A stretch of 64,000 nucleotides of DNA from Romanomermis culicivorax (taxonomy: Eukaryota > Nematoda > Enoplea > Mermithida > Mermithidae). A program made the translations under genes and the position numbers. A model generated the notes under the pieces. The model did not search any database and was not told where the DNA came from. It saw nothing but the letters and a program-made list of their open reading frames with translations. The stretch spans positions 1,426,001-1,490,000 of the forward strand of contig CAWUHX010000047.1 of the NCBI GenBank assembly GCA_963922205.1, written 5' to 3'. Below are positions 47,525-57,548 of this stretch, in pieces (the stretch's first letter is position 1; the number at the start of each line of letters is the position of its first letter).

Positions 47525-48403
47525 GATTTGTGTGAGGTACTTTACTTTCAACCAACGGCGTTACGGCGGGGACAAAGGGGCGCAGGCGTATGGTTACACT
47601 AATACAATGGATGATCGAGGGTCGCTTGAACGTCGATAATACAAAACGCGTCTCGATTTATAATACGAACGGGGGCCTCGGTTTAAGTTGCTTTCGTACA
47701 ATTGGCCGCTTGCAAATATATAAAAAGGACGGGGCGAGCGCGGAAGTCGAAAAATGTAAAATCACAAGAAGAATAATGAAATCACGCTTTGCTTCTTCTT
47801 TTATACGACCTCTTTGGCCACTCCCTGGGGGTTGCAGGAGGTCGAGCTTCTGTCCATCTTCTTCCGCCAATCGTCGCTTCCTGCTACGCTTTTTATGCTT
47901 TTCTTAGTTACGCCTTTCTAATGCTTTCCTGGTACTGTATGCCTTCTGTTCTTTGCTTGCTTTCTACGGTGGGCTTGGCCACACCTTTGTGCTTCTGTGC
48001 ATGCTTCCTGTATCAGTTTCTCTGTATACACATGTTTTGTGGGGCCGCCACTACCATTACACTTGAGACTACTGTCTGGTGGGGCTTCTACGTATTTTAC
48101 CGTGTGCAGGTGTTGTTTACGATTTTTAGGGGGGGGATTACGGTAGCTATGGAATGTGTAGTTTAGTGTAGGTTCTAGGGGAACAGCTGCCGTTTGTGCA
48201 AATTAATTAGGGTATCTTAATTGGGCTACCGGGGTGTGAACGGATCAAAATAAAGTACTTCACGTAATTTTGTAGGAATGTTTGGGAGTGAATCCCAGAC
48301 ACCCTTGAGACGATAAAATGTGAGAATAAAATAATATCTAATAAATGTCTATCACATACAGTATGCTACATATTTACAGTACTGCTTTAGCAGGTACGTT
48401 ACA
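47525..48403 (-). repeat. Element 1, 5' LTR (879 bp, inner end lost)
   Basis: It matches the 3' LTR except that the innermost 11 bases (TGTAACGACCA in plus sense) are gone, and the sequence goes directly into the truncated gag. There is no room for a primer binding site between LTR and gag. A minus-strand TATAAAAG box is near 47,803. Confidence 0.85.
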
Positions 48404-49330
48404 AGGCTGGGTAAACATATATGGCTGGGAAAACATATATGGCTGGGTAAACACGGTTATTTGCAATAAAAGTGGTTAATGTTTGCTCAACTAACATTAT
48501 ACATGGATCCAGATCCGTACACATAATTGCAATAAAAAAAATCCTAATACACATGCATTTATTCTCTATCATCCCGTCGACGTGATGTTTCAATGCTTTT
48601 CTCTTCTTTATATACACCTGCAAAAGAGACTTCATTATGTAATTGAACCAACCGACTAAAGATCTGGTACCGATCCGATTTTGATCCAATAACGAAACAA
48701 GAAAGCAACATCAACGGCTTAACTACTGTTTTATCAGATGTTCAACATCTTCTAGATGTTATTCGGGATCATGTCGTGGTTGTTGTTCAATCATTTTACA
48801 ATTTTCTTTTCCGAAAAATTTTACTCTAGGTGAAAAATTTGAGAAAAAATCGTGATCCAGATCAAAATCTGATAATGTGACGTTAGTTTACTCATCACGA
48901 GCAGAAAAAACGAAAAATTTTACTCAAGGTAAAATTTAAAAAAAATTTTGATCCGGATCAAAAATCGTGATCCAGATCGAAATCTGATTATGTGATGTTA
49001 ATTTACTCATCACAACGGTAAAATACGAAAAATTTTACTCTAATTGAAAATTTGGAAAAAAAAAATTTGATCAAGATCAAAAATATTGATCTGGATCAAA
49101 TTCTAATTCTGGATCAAATTCTGATAAAATTCTGATAAATTCCCCATAAGTTTGGTTTGAAAATACTGATCACGACGAGAAAATTCGAAAAAATTTGATC
49201 TAGATCAAAAAATTTTGATATGGATCAAAAATTTTGATCCGGATCAAAATATCATGATCCGGATCAAATATTCGGGTTCCCGATCAAAAATTAATACATA
49301 GAAACCCGATCTGTGGAGGGTGATCCGTGA
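48404..49330 (+). repeat. Direct repeat segment (right copy) and GATC-rich repeats
   Basis: Matches 38,680-39,480 as described there, with a longer run of GATCCGGATCAAAA and ATTTTACTC words to about 49,300. ATGGCTGGGAAAACATAT is repeated at 48,410-48,450. No gene. Confidence 0.6.
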
Positions 49331-49520
49331 TGAAAATCCGGGTTTTAGACTAATTTCCCACGGATCCAGATCACTGGACTGATCCGTCGTGATCCGGGTT
49401 TTAGGCACCTAAAACCATGGTTTGGCCAGCCAAGCCCCCGATCCGTGGTGATCCGGGTTTTAGACACCCGATCCGGATCCGTGGACCCGATCCGGGTTTT
49501 AGTGCTACCTGGCGTACAGT
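49270..49520. repeat. GATCCGGGTTTTAG repeats
   Basis: GATCC-GGGTTTTAG words occur about five times within 250 bases, mixed with GATCCGTGG. The same word pair forms the palindromes in the inner inverted repeats at 23.3 and 35.4 kb, so this repeat family is scattered across the window. Confidence 0.65.
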
Positions 49521-49534
49521 CCAGATCACAAGTA

Positions 49535-49700
49535 ACGTGTGTTTTTGCTTGTGGGTTGCTTGTCACAAGCACCAATTTGGCAAGCGCTTGGCAAGCAGTC
49601 CACAAGCGAAGCACTTGTGGATTGCTTGTGGAATGCTTGTGGGTTGCTTGTCCAAGCGCTTGTGAGTCGCTTGTCGAGTGCGTGTAGGTTGCTTGTGTCA
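49535..49700 (+). repeat. GCTTGTGG-type short repeats
   Basis: GTTGCTTGT, GCTTGTGG and CAAGCGCTTG words recur about every 12-25 bases, on both strands. Open segments across it are repeat artefacts. Confidence 0.6.
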
Positions 49701-50197
49701 CGTGCCGACGGATTTCGTCGAACGTCACGTGATTCACATCACAATTTTTCATTATGTTTTTCGTTATGTTTTGTGTTACAGTAATTTACATCAATTTTGC
49801 GTTTCGTTTTTATACTTTTTACATGCAATTTATGTGTGTACTTTTTATGTTTATTTTTGTTGCTTTCGCGCACATTTATTTCCGTTTCGATTTATTATTT
49901 TCAATCGCACACGTAGACTACGGTATGTGCCCGCTAGTCAAGAATGTCCGTTAGAGATAAGCTCTCCGAGCTCATCGCTGTAATTAGAGCACAACGTGCA
50001 CTTCTTATCAGTAAAAACTAGCGACGTTTCACAACGTGAAACGACTAGTTGAAATTCTCACTAGTGACGTTCCTATGTTAAGCATGGAGAGTGAAAACTC
50101 GCCCCAATGCTTAACGTTGTGAACTGGAAAATGTCTATGTGATCATAGGCATCTTCTGCAACGATTTCCGCTGCAGAAGTTAGCTTGGGGGAGTGTT
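49701..50197. other. Inverted-repeat-rich stretch upstream of element 2
   Basis: Successive inverted repeats: AACTAG-CGTTTCAC facing GTGAAACG-CTAGTT (about 50,018-50,052), GTTAAGCAT facing ATGCTTAAC (50,079-50,120), TTCTGCA facing TGCAGAA (50,154-50,178). It may be flanking DNA or part of element 2's long terminal repeat. No gene; the 49,678-49,983 open segment is AT-rich and lacks motifs. Confidence 0.5.
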
Positions 50198-50414
50198 AAC
50201 TCCGCCCAAGGCATACTGTAGTTTATGAAGCCCTTTAAAAGGGCATGTTTTGTCTTTTTTACGCACTCTCTTTGAGCCTAACTGGTTTTTCGTCATTTAG
50301 CTTCACGTCGCGTCCGCCGTCGATATATTTTATTATATTTTTATTGTTGTCAACTGCGTTGCCGTCACACGTCGAATAAATTACCATATTCGGACCCCGA
50401 CCTACACATACATA
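50198..50414 (+). repeat. Candidate 5' LTR of element 2 (uncertain)
   Basis: It starts TGTTAACTCC, carries a TTTAAAAGG box near 50,232 and AATAAA near 50,384, and could end ...ACATACA before TGGCCTACAGTAACCCG, which would be a primer-site-like TGG start. Without the 3' LTR, beyond the window, this boundary is a guess. An alternative end is the GCGTTACA at about 54,958, which resembles the element 1 LTR terminus and would make an LTR of nearly 4.8 kb. Confidence 0.3.
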
Positions 50415-51064
50415 CATGGCCTACAGTAACCCGACCGTAGGAACCCGTCCCCGTCGCCGTTAATTGTAGAGACCCGTCGTCCCTCGCCGAGAAAACGTTA
50501 GTGATCGCCGCCTGCCGTTTAGCAGCCGCCGAATCCCCCCGCCGAATCGCTCGGAGTTCGTTCCCACATCGCCGTCCGTAGGACCCCGCGTTTGACCCCG
50601 AACCCGTGGCCCAGCGCCGAGTAATTTGAGAAGAGGTGCCGTAAGTCTTCTCAGGGGTTATTGTTATTGAGGGTATATTTGTGGGAGTCTCCCCTAAGCT
50701 AGTTTTCCCTCGGAAGGACCCTCAGTTAAGAAAGCCCTCAGACCCTTAAGGTCAGGGCCAATAAAGGGGATTTAGGTTAACAATCGGGTCCCCTACAGTA
50801 AGCCATTCTCCGAATGGCACCGTCCCCCATTCCGTAGAATGAGGATTAGGGATTGACACCCCCGACCCGGCCGCGTTGTCCATTATTCTACAGCATTAAC
50901 CCCAGGACAAGGCCGAGGTACACCATAGGTTTACCTGTGGTAGTATCAGCTGGGTTGGGTTCCCGAAGTAGATAAACCATAACGGAGCCACCCAACGGGG
51001 TCACAGCATGCCACTTCCAGTGACATGGCCATATTACCTATGGGATATGGTATGGGTTTCCCAT

Positions 51065-51330
51065 TAATGTGACTGATCACCACTTCGTTTAATGTGACAT
51101 GGCTCCCAATTTCTACTTAATGTGACATGGCGAGGCTGGAAAATCGACCTTAAGTCTGACTCCACAGTCCTTGGGAACGAACCTTTTAACCTTTTGAGTG
51201 AGATACCTCTTTCAATTAGGTAAATTTTCGATTTGAGTAGGGGAAACCTCCATCAGATCATGAGAATCGCCACTTGAGTGGGGAAACCTCTCTCAGGTCT
51301 GCTGATTCGCTTCCAAAGTGGGATACTGAC
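51065..51330 (+). repeat. Short tandem repeats in the leader
   Basis: TTAATGTGAC(T/A) occurs at three spots between 51,065 and 51,130, two of them followed by ATGGC. Then TTGAGT-GGGGAAACCTC units start near 51,195, 51,234, 51,275 and 51,315, about 40 bases apart, each with a differing tail. Confidence 0.6.
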
Positions 51331-52518
51331 CCTTAGGATGAATTTTTTTTGCCCTCATGTAAGTGGATACGCCCGTAAGAAGGTAGACTACCCCTTAGGT
51401 CGGAATAGGCCCTTATATTCGAGTTTAATGCCAACTCAGATAGCACCGCATTTGAGTAAAACTTAATTACTGTAGGTCGGGATTTGCCCCACGCGTGATT
51501 AAATTAATGATTCTTGCGCGTAATTAACCCCTTATGAGTATACTAGCTCCCGTAAGCTTTGGTTAATCCTCTGGTATCGATTTTTCCCCAGACTTAATCC
51601 CCACGCGTCATAAAATTCCCAGAGTTGAGTAAATCGAGTATTCTGCCGTAAATGTCCTCTGAGCTTTCATCTTCCTCTTTCTTTCTATTTTTCCCCCTAA
51701 TTTGGGCCTCCATTCACTGCGTGTGATCGGATAGGTTACTGTAGCGCTGTAGGCCTTTTGGTTACAGTATGACTGCGATTAGCACGTACTCTAACTACAG
51801 TATACCTGGGTACGGGTACTTGAGTATCACAACCCATGAGGTTTTCACAGCCCCTGAGGGTTTCGGGATCTCCGATCACGAGGTACAGTAACCCTTCCAC
51901 TCTTGATTCTGGACGTCGAGTGTGGTCGTGAGTTGTTATCTGTGTCCGGTACGTGTGTCAACACACTTTTTCAAAACTTTTCTTATCTTCACTGAGCACT
52001 AGCCAAGTTGCTCATTTTTCCGGCCAAACAAGCCAAAATTTTACTGTTGACACATATGACACCGTACTTAGCAGATCACATCGCTTATCTCTAGGGCCTC
52101 AAATTTTAATTTTATTTACTTTACTTTTTATTTCTTGGTCTTCTATGCGTAGCGTGTGACCCAATTATAATAACTTTTTCACCTAATAAATTTTCTTATC
52201 TACAAAATCAACTCAAATAAAAACTTATAACCCACTTTTCTTTTCTTTCCCTTTCTAACCAAACAAATTAAAATTTATCCTTTTTCCTACCAAAAAAAAA
52301 AAAAAAAAAACAAACCCAAACTTTCTCTTTTCACTTCTATTCAAATTTTTTCCAAACAAAACTTTTTCTTTATCGGTCACACATACGTCATAGTTGGCAA
52401 CCGCTCAGTAGGTCATTTCTATTATTTTTTCCACTACTGCACGGTCTTCTTCTCCTTCTTTTTTCTCTTCTGTTTCTAGGTGGTTGCAAGTGGTGAGGAT
52501 CTTACCGATCGGGACCAC

Positions 52519-53340
52519 TGACGTCAGCAACAACTACTTATTGGGTTGTTGTTATGAGGTGTTGTGTCTTGTGCGACCCCACCTCTGACGTCCGCAACTA
52601 CCTCACATGCTGCTGTTGCACTGAGACTTGACTAGCGGGGTCATGCTTCTGACGTCAGCAATGGCCACATATCAGGTGGTCATTAAGGGGTTGAAGGTTC
52701 CCCGTGTCCTCCCCCTGCGTCTGCAACAGCTGCATCCCTTGCTGTTGCTTTAAGGGGTGGGCGGCCCTCCGGCTCTACCTCTGACGTCAGCAATGGCAAC
52801 GTAACAGGTTGTTATTGCAGGATGGTGACCGTATGGCACTGTCTTCCTGACGTCTGCAACAGCAGAGGCTCGTGTTGTTGCACTAGGATTGGTCGGTTAT
52901 TCCGACTTCAGTCCTTGACGTCAGCAACAACAATGCACCGTATTGTTGTTCGTAGATGTGAGGCCTTACAAACCTCACATCTGGCGTCTGCAACAACTGC
53001 ATCTCATATCATTGTCGTAGGATAACTGAGACTCAGCTATTACCTTTTGACGTCAGCAACGGCGATGCTCCGTGTTGTCGTAGCAACGTTGCTGGCCTAG
53101 GGCCCTATCTACTGATGTCCACAATGATAAATCTCTATTCCAGTATCGGAATTAAGACTGTACAGTCTTATTCTGGCGTCAGCAACGGCGATGCCCCGTA
53201 TTGCCGTAAGGAGTTTGTAGCCGTAGGCTCTTACTTTTGGCGTACGTACTGCAATATGAGATTATGGCACTTACATCCCAGTTACCTGAGGTCAGCACCG
53301 AGTGTGGTGGTGTGTATCACATCTTTTGACGTCAGCACCG
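52519..53340 (+). ncRNA. 66-bp-period array of stem-loops with covarying stems
   Basis: TGACGTCAGC or a close variant begins at 52,519, 52,586, 52,650, 52,715, 52,782, 52,848, 52,916, 52,982, 53,048, 53,113, 53,173, 53,237, 53,287 and 53,327: a 64-68-base spacing for nine steps, shrinking at the end. After each anchor comes an inverted repeat whose arms change together: AACAAC/GTTGTT; GCAACAGC/GCTGTTGC; AATGGCCAC/GTGGTCATT; GCAATGGCAAC/GTTGTTATTGC; AACAACAAT/ATTGTTGTT; ACGGCGAT/ATTGCCGT. A second inverted repeat often fills the rest of the unit, for example AGATGTGAGG/CCTCACATCT at 52,954-52,982 and AGACTGT/ACAGTCT near 53,155. Paired changes imply selection on RNA (or DNA) structure. No known family is recognised. 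Confidence 0.6.
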
Positions 53341-53849
53341 GGTTACTGTGGGTTTCCAAGATGCCACTTGAGTTCTAGGTGATGATTGTAGTATTATTTT
53401 CTCACCTACGGCTCTTGTTTTAGGGTTGTGTCTGTGTGCTACCGGTGCCTGGGAAACATCAGTAGACATACTCACGCAACCTGAGATGCACTCGGTCCGT
53501 GGCACTGATCAAGTTGTCCGCAAGGGTAGCGGCACTGATGGATCAACACGTGACTACTCTTCTAAGCTTTAACTGTAGGTTCGAACGGGTTTACATTCGG
53601 CCTCAGCTGGGTTGGTTGTCCAACATACGCAACCATTGGGCATTTGCAGTCGGTACTGCCTGTGTCCAACAACTGCAAGGGTTGACAACCTTCTTGTAAA
53701 TTTCTTATCTAAATTCTCACATTTCTCTCTCATCTATGATCTTCTTTAGTGTCCCCACCAGAATAATTCCTCAGGAATTACGGCACAGCCACTGGTTGGG
53801 CCTAAGGTGTAAAAGACCCCTCTGTAATCATTTCTTTACACTCAAACGC

Positions 53850-54010
53850 CTTCGTTAGCTGGCCTAATAATGTCCGCACTAGAGTCGCCCTTAATCCTGA
53901 GTTCGCCTCCGTTGGTTTGTCCCTTAGCATAATATTACCGCTAGTCCGCCTAAGCGAAGGTGTTCGAGTCCGCCTAAACACATTACAACTAAGTCCGCCT
54001 TAGCACCTCA
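53850..54010 (+). repeat. AGTCCGCCT short repeats
   Basis: GTCCGC(C)(T/A) words preceded by TAA, CTA, CGA or TAAG occur five to six times about every 25-35 bases. Function unknown; part of the element 2 leader. Confidence 0.5.
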
Positions 54011-55191
54011 CTTTACACTCACTTATTTGAGACAGACTGTACCCCTGATCTCAAGATGCGTTGAGCCTAGCCTCGATTCATAGGAGGAAGCCTGCATTTC
54101 CCCACCTCCACCACCGGCACAGCTGGGCCAAGGACCCCCAAGCCCTCTTACTGACTGAGTGTGTCAGAATAGCACCCTGGTACCTGGTGCTCTTATATCT
54201 CAACTGGTGACCTGCGATCCTCACTTCATCTCAGTGAACGGAAACCCGGCCCCCAGCTGTATATAATACTCCTGGAGAGTTCCCGTTCTGTTCAAAATGT
54301 GCATTCCCGTTTTTGGGCACGGTTGTAGCATACACGCGAATGACGTCCTCCCGGGATCCTCCTGTCTAGTCATCACACTTTTCAGAGTTCGCAATTGCTC
54401 CTAGTGAGTGAGGCCGATTGCGTAATAGTGCGATTCCCTTTGCGTAGTCTGGTTTGTAAACTAATTTTGTCCCTATCTATTAGCACCCACTAAGTTTACT
54501 TTAAGTTGTCCCCCTTTACTTATTAATTCTTAAGCTACTGCATGCGCTACTCCTGGTGAGTAGGACTTTGTCGGTTACGAGCCCTCCCATATCCCAAAGT
54601 TTGTAAACTAGTACAACGGACCTAACCTCCAGATAAAATTCCCTTTTGAGCGGGTTTATCCGTACGCCCTCACGTCGGTTCCTTAATTTTATGGTTCGGA
54701 GTCCCACCACTTTTCTTTCAAATGTATTATACTTTTGGTTCAAATAACCGGGTCTTGCCCCATTCATCTCTAAAGTTTGGGTCCACTTCTCCCTCTCTTT
54801 ACACTCGGGTTATCCCCACTTTACCTACGTAGGTGACCAGATAAATTCCCTTCTGAGTCAACCTATCTCTCCGCGTGGCTGTTCTGAGAGCTAAAACCTT
54901 GTTCTTTTCTAGCCCCATCGCTGAGTGGCCGCTAGATATTGTAAAGAACAAGCGTTACAGCCTCAACACGCCGTCGCGCAAACGATCTCGTACTTCCCGC
55001 GCTTCCTCGCCACGCGACTACAAAAGTAACTCTTACTTTACCTCTACAAAATAGAGACACCTAGACGTTCCTGTCGACTTAGTACTAAGTTTAAGCAGAC
55101 AAGTGAACCCCTCTCTATTCAGTTTGATCGAATAACTTCACAGGCACGATCATCAGTCTTAGATACCTTACAGGAAGACGAATTCTCATCT

Positions 55192-57545
55192 ATGAAGTCA
55201 GAAATTGATTTACCTTCACAGATTGAGAATAAGGTCCAAGCTGCATTTGAGAATGCCCTTGGACCACTCAACCAAAAGCTAGAGGCTATGAATGGCAGAA
55301 GGCACCCTCCTGTGTCCAGCTTCATGGCCCCTCCTGCCTTTTCAGGTGCTTTTGGTGAGTCCATAACGGATTTTATATCCCACTTGACCCGCTTCTTTAC
55401 ACTTCAAGGGGTAACAGAAGCGGATCATGCATATAAAATCGCGTTTTTGGAGTCTTGCCTCACAGGTCCTGCTCTGGCATCCTACCGGGACTTTAGCAGT
55501 GGTACTCCGCAGCCTACCCGCTACGAAGAGTTCACAGCTTTTCTTAGGAGAGACTTTCCAGTAGGGCGTGATTCAGATCTGCATCAGCAGTTGATCCAGG
55601 ATCGCCTGCAGAAGCCGACTGAATCCGCGATAGTCTACCTTGAGCACCTTAAGAGACTGTCCAGGGTGGCTTATCCGGATCTCGCGACTGACGTTAGGGA
55701 TTCTATTATTAAACCTATCTTTCTGAGAGGGTTGAGACCAGTCCTTAGAGATAGTATTAAGTTCAGGGAGTTCACAACTCTTGAAGAGACTCTCAAAGCA
55801 GCCTGTTACGCGGAATCACAGATTTTTCGGGATGAGATTAAATATACTGCCCCCCATCTAATGCTGTTTTCTCTTCAGAACAAAGGACCGCCGACAACAT
55901 CAGGTCAATGTCGAATCAAAGGAGCACCGCTCAACGTCCATCGGCCACGCCGTCTGACGAGGTTCGACGTTTACAATCGGAGATGGCCCGGCTCACGGCT
56001 CACATTGCGGGACTTACGGCTCAGCAATCGGCGCCGCCTTCGAGAAATTCGACGCCGTCATCGACGCCGTCGACACATGTCCAAACCGCCGGCGATCGCC
56101 CGTCAGGGGCACATCTACAGATGTGCTCCTACCATGGACGCTGCACCCACAACGACGCTACTTGCTGGGCGCAAAATCCCAATAGCGCCGGCCCTAGCAC
56201 CGCCTCCGCCACCGGCGCCAGCCGTTGCTATTTTTGTCGAACGAGGGCGCACCCGACTGACCGATGCGACAGACCCTGCCCGCATTGTCGAAAACTACGA
56301 GTGCACCGGGCAACGGCTTGCCCCAATCGAAATTCGACACTGCCTGGTGAGACTAATTTTGGTAATTCTGGTTACTCTCCTCAGGGGGCAAGTGGAAATT
56401 TTCGGAGGTATGCTAATCCAACTCCTCACGGGACAGGGAACCAATATCGGTCACCTCCACGGCAAAATAATGCTGTAGGGGTTACCGACGGTCTTCTTCA
56501 CCCAGATTTATTTGATCTGGATGATGAAGTTTTGGCTGAACACCTGGCGGATCGCTCACAACTGTGTTATCCTGTCTGCGTAATCAGTATTGGTTTTTCA
56601 GCCACGGCAGTGGTTTCGGCGACCCCGTTGTCGACTTTTCCGCCGCCACCACCGAAATATGTGACGCCGGTCAACATAAACCCATCAGCGACACCGAAAA
56701 CGACTGGCGACGTCAGCGTAATCGCGTCGTATCGACCGACGGAAGGTACAACGGCACCACCGGCACGTGTTATCAACCAGGGACCGCCGCCCGGAATTCC
56801 CACGGACTCCGCGTTGGAGGTCGTCGGTCAACTGGAATCGATGAATCTGATAGGTAAACTGCCTTCTTTTTCTGAAGTTTCAAGTTCAAAAATTAGAGAT
56901 CTTTACAAGTCCCCGGCTTTAATGATTTCTTGTTTACAGATTCCTCATCCGTCACCGACGCGATGCGGGCTGTTTGGTCAACCGATTTGGCCAAAAAGTA
57001 TCCGCACCTCCCCTGGGCGCTACTCAACGAGCCGTTCGAGGTTGAGGCGCTTACGGCCGCCGACGTCATGCTATCGGCACCGGCGGTGTTGCGGATTTTG
57101 GGACCCGACGTCGCTCGATGGGCGCTCGAGTTTATCGCCGACGGAACTATTCGCGCCACCCCGGTGGACAAGATCCTGTTGGACGGTGAACCGTCATCAC
57201 CGGCAGTGGACGCTGTCCGCCGCGCTGTGGAAAAGGCCAGTCGCAACGTGCGGCCCACAGCAGTTGTTGCAACGTCACCGACGACAACGACGACGGGAGC
57301 CCAAACTCTGGCGGCGATTGCGCCACAGCAACCGGTCGCCAACGCCTTTGGAGAACCGTTGCCCGCCATTCACAACGCCGTCAATGTCACGGAGGCGTCG
57401 CCATTTCCGAGGGCTACCGTCCCGCGGTCCCCGAAGATTGGCGTTCTTCGAGAAGTCCACCCCCGAGGAGGCTTGGTCATCGACTTCCCCGGAGAAGAGC
57501 CCGCGTCATCCGACGATGACGACGTCGAAGAATGAAGCCGCCTGA
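55192..57545 (+). CDS. Element 2 Gag (frame change at a C6 run; likely intron)
   Basis: Capsid-like domain from ATG 55,192 (frame 1): the [14 protein letters not shown] to SQIFRDEI region aligns with element 1 Gag. At a run of six C (55,850-55,855) the protein-like reading moves to frame 3, by an indel or -1 slippage. Frame 3 carries Cys/His knuckles: [14 protein letters not shown] is a canonical CX2CX4HX4[16 protein letters not shown] is CX2CX5HX4C; and an upstream [14 protein letters not shown] is looser. At 56,854 GTAAAC and at 56,939 a TTTCTTGTTTACAG acceptor would remove 86 bases and bring the reading into frame 2, which is well-formed to an acidic end DDDDVEE and TGA at 57,533. Unspliced, frame 3 stays open to TGA at 57,543. 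Confidence 0.75.
56854..56939 (+). other. Probable 86-bp intron in element 2 gag
   Basis: GT at 56,854 (ATAG|GTAAAC) and AG at 56,939 with a good pyrimidine tract (TTTCTTGTTTACAG). Removing it joins frame 3 to frame 2 with a GAT codon at the junction, and the downstream frame 2 is clearly more protein-like than frame 3. This gives two Gag C-termini depending on splicing. Confidence 0.6.
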
Positions 57546-57548
57546 CGG
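57543..57548 (+). promoter_or_regulatory. UGA-CGG stop between gag and env-pol in the same frame
   Basis: The frame 3 gag reading ends at TGA followed by CGG, and the same frame continues as env-pol. UGA-CGG is one of the leaky stop contexts used by several plant and animal RNA viruses. Whether it is used here depends on the frame 3 gag product being made from unspliced RNA. Confidence 0.4.

Larger units (their letters stand above)
39567..48403 (-). mobile_element. Element 1: Ty3/gypsy LTR retrotransposon with gag-env-pol order (decayed)
   Basis: Two LTRs (39,567-40,461 and 47,525-48,403) bound an 8.8-kb minus-strand element. The outer ends are the inverted repeat TGTAACG...CGTTACA, and the flanks share the 4-base duplication AGGC (39,563-39,566 and 48,404-48,407). 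A polypurine tract, GGAAGGAGGGAAA, adjoins the 3' LTR at 40,462-40,474. Coding order on the minus strand is gag, glycoprotein, protease, RT, RNase H, integrase. It is defective: the inner end of the 5' LTR, the primer binding site and the start of gag are deleted, RT and integrase contain stops, and integrase has a frameshift. RT type (YLDD, LPFGLTNAP) and integrase after RNase H place it in Ty3/gypsy (Metaviridae). Confidence 0.85.
50415..55191 (+). other. Very long non-coding leader of element 2 with several tandem arrays
   Basis: No long open frame exists in 4.8 kb before gag. It is GC-richer than the rest of the window and packed with short inverted repeats (for example GCCATTCTCCGAATGGC near 50,803) and tandem words: TTAATGTGACATGG (51,065-51,130), GAGTGGGGAAACCTC (51,193-51,330, about 41-base period), the stem-loop array (52,519-53,340), AGTCCGCCTAA (53,880-54,000), and CCAGATAAATTCCCTT (54,630 and 54,838). 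A poly-A run lies at about 52,292-52,310. It may be retroelement leader, LTR, or both. Confidence 0.5.

Noticed and set aside
45152..47870. Plus-strand open frames of 60-119 codons across element 1
   Set aside because: They overlap gag and env-protease on the minus strand and have the composition of antisense frames.
49535..49784. Overlapping Cys/Leu/Ser-rich open frames
   Set aside because: They are translations of the GCTTGTGG short repeat in several frames.
55900..56478. Frame 1 extension of the 428-codon element 2 open frame
   Set aside because: After the C6 run the frame becomes Arg/His-rich while frame 3 carries the zinc knuckles, so the extension is a shadow.
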